A stretch of 23,833 bases of DNA, from positions 1 through 23,833 of the forward strand of contig JAAZLP010000021.1 in assembly GCA_012799265.1 (NCBI GenBank), read 5' to 3'. Under the pieces are notes generated by a model. That model had not been told where the DNA came from. It ran no database searches and saw only the letters and a program-made list of their open reading frames with translations. Positions 20,995-23,833 of the stretch are shown here, in pieces. The translations under genes were made by a program, and so were the position numbers. Origin of the DNA: Phyllobacteriaceae bacterium. Its GTDB lineage: Bacteria > Pseudomonadota > Alphaproteobacteria > Rhizobiales > Devosiaceae. Position 1 is the first letter of the stretch. Each line of letters begins with the position of its first letter.

Positions 20995-22018
20995 CCTTTC
21001 GCCCCTCGCGCGACGAAGCGATAAGGGCATCGACAAGTCGGTGCACATTGAGCGCCGTGCGTCCCGTCGACACCGGTTGCCTTCCGCTCTTCACCGCATC
21101 GGCAAAGTCCGCAATCTGGTCGCGATGCCAGTCGAAGGGGAAGGCCATCGGGTCGGCCCCGCCGCCACTGCTACTGGCTTCGCCGATGGTTTCGACCCGC
21201 CCGTCAAACCAGCTCAGCGTCAGATTGCCCCCGGTCAGCGTCGCGCTCGCCCTGCCAAAATTCATCGTGAGGCTTTCCGCGCCGCCCGGAAAATTGGCGG
21301 TCGTCGCCATCAGGGCGCCCACGGCGCCATTGGCAAATTCCATTCCTCCGGCGACGAAATCTTCTGTCTCCATCCGGTGCAGACCGGTCGTCGCCGCCAG
21401 CGCCGTGACGGACTTCACCGGCCCGGTAAGGCTCAGCATCAGGTCGAGCGAATGGATCGCCTGGGTCAGCAGCACACCGCCGCCATCCTGCGCAAAGGTG
21501 CCGCGTCCGGGCTTGTCGTAATAGCCCTCCTGGGGCCGCCACCACGGCACCGAGAGGTTGACCGCATGGAGCGCCCCCAGTTCTCCGGATGCCACCTTTT
21601 CTGCCAGCGCCATCGACGCCGCGCGAAACCGGTGCTGGAAGATGATGCCCAGCGTTACCCCGGCCTTTTCACAAGTCTCGACAATGCGTTCTGCCGCCTC
21701 AGTGGTTCGCTCAACCGGCTTTTCCATCAGCACATGCTTGCCCGCCGCTGCCGCCCTGGCGACGAGATCTTCGCGCGCATTTGGCGGGGTCAGGATCAGC
21801 ACAGCATCAAGCTCGGGATCGGACAGCATGGCCTCATAGCTATCCGCCGGAGCGAAACCATATTCGGCGCAAAAGACGTCGAGAGCTGTCCGGTCGCGCC
21901 GCCAGACGCCGCGGACCTCGATCCGGTCTTTCAAGGCATTGAGCGCCAGCGCATGCGGCTTTGCCGCCATGCCTGCGCCAACCACCCCGAGCACCAGCCT
22001 TTCCCGTTCACTTGCCAT
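20981..22018 (-). CDS. Gfo/Idh/MocA-family oxidoreductase
   Basis: A 345-aa NAD(P)-dependent dehydrogenase. The nucleotide-binding motif is GVVGAGMAAKPHALAL at the N-terminus, EKPVERT at residues 99-105 holds the family Lys100, and QAIHSLDL (186-193) carries the catalytic His. It is normal in length for this family, whose members act on sugars, inositols and their derivatives. It is not closely related to the enzyme at 6128-7066, which lacks the QAIH motif and has DPGIN instead. The substrate is not predictable. AGGAGG is upstream, about 10 nt from the ATG. It is divergent from the SIMPL gene (78-bp gap). Confidence 0.88.
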   Translation of the reverse strand: MASERERLVLGVVGAGMAAKPHALALNALKDRIEVRGVWRRDRTALDVFCAEYGFAPADSYEAMLSDPELDAVLILTPPNAREDLVARAAAAGKHVLMEKPVERTTEAAERIVETCEKAGVTLGIIFQHRFRAASMALAEKVASGELGALHAVNLSVPWWRPQEGYYDKPGRGTFAQDGGGVLLTQAIHSLDLMLSLTGPVKSVTALAATTGLHRMETEDFVAGGMEFANGAVGALMATTANFPGGAESLTMNFGRASATLTGGNLTLSWFDGRVETIGEASSSGGGADPMAFPFDWHRDQIADFADAVKSGRQPVSTGRTALNVHRLVDALIASSREGRKVSLG

Positions 22019-22096
22019 TCAGACAGCGCCTCCTATGCCATTATCGCGCCACTCTTCCGGCGCTCACTCCTCGCGGGGCATTATGAGGGAACAATC

Positions 22097-22822
22097 ATGA
22101 AATTCGTAGGTGTAGTTGCAGCGCTGCTGCTCGCACTGGGTATTGGTGCGGCAGGCTGGTTTGTCGGCACATCGCTGGTGGAAAGCCGCCAGCCGCTGCG
22201 CGTCGTCACCGTCAAGGGTCTCAGCGAGCGCGCCGTGCAGGCCAATCTCGGCTTCTGGCCCATCCGCTTCGTTGCCACCGGCGCAACGCTCGAAGATGCG
22301 CGGGCAAGCCTCGAACGCTCCGAAGCCGCCGTCCAGAAATTCCTCGCCGATCGCGGCTTTGCCGAAGATGAAATCCAGGTCCAGAGCGTTCTCGTGGAAG
22401 ACCGCGCTGCCGGTTACAATGCCGGCTCGACCCCGGATGAATTCCGCTTCGTTCTGACCGAGGACATGCTGGTCACCACGGACAAGGTTCTGGAACTTGC
22501 AGACGCCAGCCGCTCGGTCGCCGATCTCCTGCGTCAGGGCGTCGTCTTCTCGTCTGATGCCTATAGCGCCGGCGCCAGCTTTGTCTTCACCGGCATCAAT
22601 GATCTCAAGAGCGAGATGCTGACCGAAGCCACTCAGCGCGCCAAGGAAACCGCCGAACAGTTCGCCGCCGAATCCGGGGCCAAGGTCGGCGCTATCCAGA
22701 CGGCCAATCAGGGTGTGTTTGAAATCCTGCCAGCGGTCGAAATTCCCAATGACCGGCCGGAAAAGCAGTTCGACAAGAAGGTACGTGTCGTTTCGACCAT
22801 CACCTATTTCCTCGTCGACTGA
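22097..22822 (+). CDS. SIMPL-domain (DUF541) membrane-anchored protein
   Basis: A 241-aa protein with an N-terminal anchor or signal (KFVGVVAALLLALGIGAAGWFVG, about 2-24) and a SIMPL/DUF541 domain in the rest: VVTVKGLSERAVQANLGFWPIRFVATG, then a Gln/Glu-rich helical middle, LTEATQRAKETAEQFAAESGAKVGAI, and FDKKVRVVSTITYFLVD at the end. It probably sits in the periplasm attached to the inner membrane. The domain's role is not settled. AGGGA lies 6 nt before the ATG at 22097; a much longer in-frame reading through the neighbouring gene is not real. It ends 7 nt from the convergent GGDEF-EAL gene. Confidence 0.88.
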   Translation: MKFVGVVAALLLALGIGAAGWFVGTSLVESRQPLRVVTVKGLSERAVQANLGFWPIRFVATGATLEDARASLERSEAAVQKFLADRGFAEDEIQVQSVLVEDRAAGYNAGSTPDEFRFVLTEDMLVTTDKVLELADASRSVADLLRQGVVFSSDAYSAGASFVFTGINDLKSEMLTEATQRAKETAEQFAAESGAKVGAIQTANQGVFEILPAVEIPNDRPEKQFDKKVRVVSTITYFLVD

Positions 22823-22829
22823 CGGAGAG

Positions 22830-23833
22830 CTAGCTAGCCTGACGCCAGGCCTGTGTGCTGAGGAAGGTTTCGAAATCTTCCCGTTTCATGGGCCTGGCGA
22901 AGGCATAGCCCTGCAGGATATCGCAGCCGAGATCGCGCAGGATCGCGGCATGTTCCATGCTCTCGACACCCTCGGCGACGATCTCGATATCCATGGATTT
23001 GCCAATATCAACGATCGAGGCGACGAGCTTGCGCTGTGCCGGCTGGTCGATGATCGGCATCACCAATTGTCGGTCAATCTTGAGCCGCCGCGGATGCAGC
23101 TTTTGCAGCGAGACGATGGAGGCATAGCCGGTGCCGAAATCGTCGATCTCGACGTCAATACCCAAGTCCTTGATCTGGTCGATATTCCAGGCGACGACCC
23201 CGTCATTCTCATCGAGATAGATGGACTCCACCAACTCGAACGCCAGCCGACCAGGCGCCAGGTTGAGCGCCTTGAGGCTCTCGATCAGCCCCTCGTCGTG
23301 CAACCGCTTGAGGGACACATTGACCGAGGCCCGGGGGACATTGAGCCCCATCTTGTCCCAGCGTTTGAGATCGGCCAGCGTCTGGCCGAGCACGATCTGG
23401 TCGATCTGCGACATGACATTGAGCTCTTCAGCCACTGCCATGAAGTAGTCGGGATATTTGAGCCCCTTGTCGGGATGCTGCCAGCGCGCCAGCGCTTCCA
23501 CGCCCGCCAGATCAAACGTGCGCGCATCGAACTGCGGCTGGTAATGGGCAAAGAAGGCCTTGCCGTCGAGGCTGCCGAGAATTTCGTCGGCCACCTGCTT
23601 GGTATGGATCACCTCGGCCTGCAGTGCCTCCGAGAAGAATTCGAACCGGTTCCGCCCGCGCGCCTTGGCGCGATAGAGCGCAATATCGGCATTGATCAGC
23701 AATTGCTTGACGTCGATGGCCGCATCCCGGCTCGTCGCCACGCCGATGCTGACGCCAAAGCGACAGACATGTCCCTCATGCCGCGCCGGCTTGCGCATTT
23801 CCTTGACGATGCGATCGGCCATGTTCGCCAGCC
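22830..23833 (-). CDS. GGDEF-EAL protein, C-terminal part (cut by window edge)
   Basis: The reading frame is open to the right edge, so the start and any sensor domain lie outside. What remains is the C-terminal third of a GGDEF domain (VCRFGVSIGVATSRDAAIDVKQLLINADIALYRAKARGRN) and a full EAL phosphodiesterase domain. Counting from the ATG at 23822, EAL is at 109-111 (GVEALARW), followed by YQPQF before it, VNVSLKRL, FELVES, EIDDFGTGYAS, LKIDRQLV and IVAEGVES. All metal- and base-binding residues of active c-di-GMP phosphodiesterases are present, so it should hydrolyse c-di-GMP. The GGDEF motif itself is outside the window, so cyclase activity cannot be judged. It would lower c-di-GMP and affect motility or biofilm. 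Confidence 0.92.
   Translation of the reverse strand, partial: LANMADRIVKEMRKPARHEGHVCRFGVSIGVATSRDAAIDVKQLLINADIALYRAKARGRNRFEFFSEALQAEVIHTKQVADEILGSLDGKAFFAHYQPQFDARTFDLAGVEALARWQHPDKGLKYPDYFMAVAEELNVMSQIDQIVLGQTLADLKRWDKMGLNVPRASVNVSLKRLHDEGLIESLKALNLAPGRLAFELVESIYLDENDGVVAWNIDQIKDLGIDVEIDDFGTGYASIVSLQKLHPRRLKIDRQLVMPIIDQPAQRKLVASIVDIGKSMDIEIVAEGVESMEHAAILRDLGCDILQGYAFARPMKREDFETFLSTQAWRQAS

Noticed and set aside
20885..22096. Long plus-strand open frame leading into the SIMPL gene
   Set aside because: It is antisense to the intact Gfo/Idh/MocA gene; the SIMPL gene has its own ribosome site and signal sequence at 22097.

Overview
The window looks like chromosome from a GC-rich alphaproteobacterium of the Hyphomicrobiales, most like Devosia or a relative. 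This is inferred from gene content: RirA with an iron-responsive operator, a ChrR/ECF-sigma singlet-oxygen locus, the DUF1045-phnM-phnN phosphonate set and an AraDH/GalDH-type sugar dehydrogenase. Genes are tightly packed, often with 4-30 nt overlaps, on both strands. I see no rRNA, tRNA, CRISPR array, insertion sequence or prophage. The right edge cuts a gene.

Left part (1-6140): an exported thiosulfate sulfurtransferase with its own terminator is followed by a stress island. This holds an SDR oxidoreductase (+), DUF2177 membrane protein, ChrR and RpoE (all -), then divergent FAD amine oxidase-like protein and DUF1365 (+). These are typical members of ChrR/RpoE (singlet oxygen) regulons. RpoE is expected to be held by zinc-binding ChrR and to switch on the flanking genes. 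Photolyase and cyclopropane fatty-acid synthase, often present in such regulons, are absent here.

Sugar block (6128-8765, -): glycerate 2-kinase, a VOC protein and an L-arabinose/D-galactose 1-dehydrogenase-like enzyme. It ends in a terminator lying inside the coding sequence of DUF1365.

Phosphonate block (8851-11295, +): DUF1045 2H phosphoesterase, phnM and phnN, tightly coupled, with a possible Pho box upstream. The C-P lyase core genes are not in the window. Two very small genes follow (48 and 68 aa), then a strong bidirectional terminator and a convergent 71-aa gene. The first small gene has its ribosome site in a hairpin.

Regulator block (11966-17765): a non-coding stretch with a perfect TGTGA-N6-TCACA dyad and a possible 38-aa gene; a LacI regulator; an Uup-type ABC-F ATPase; RirA; a divergent IHF-alpha-like protein; and a ROK regulator without the ROK zinc motif. 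Between rirA and the ABC-F gene there is a perfect 9-9-9 iron-responsive operator (TGA-N9-TCA), a TTGACA element inside it, and about 100 bp further a strong intrinsic terminator, all reading left. Together these suggest an undescribed short iron-regulated transcript. A second, imperfect operator lies upstream of rirA. This is the most interesting part of the window.

Right part (17975-23833): an overlapping three-gene operon (VOC protein, unknown exported protein, aldo/keto reductase; -), a YihY-type membrane protein (+), a second Gfo/Idh/MocA oxidoreductase (-), a SIMPL-domain protein (+), and the C-terminal part of a GGDEF-EAL protein (-).
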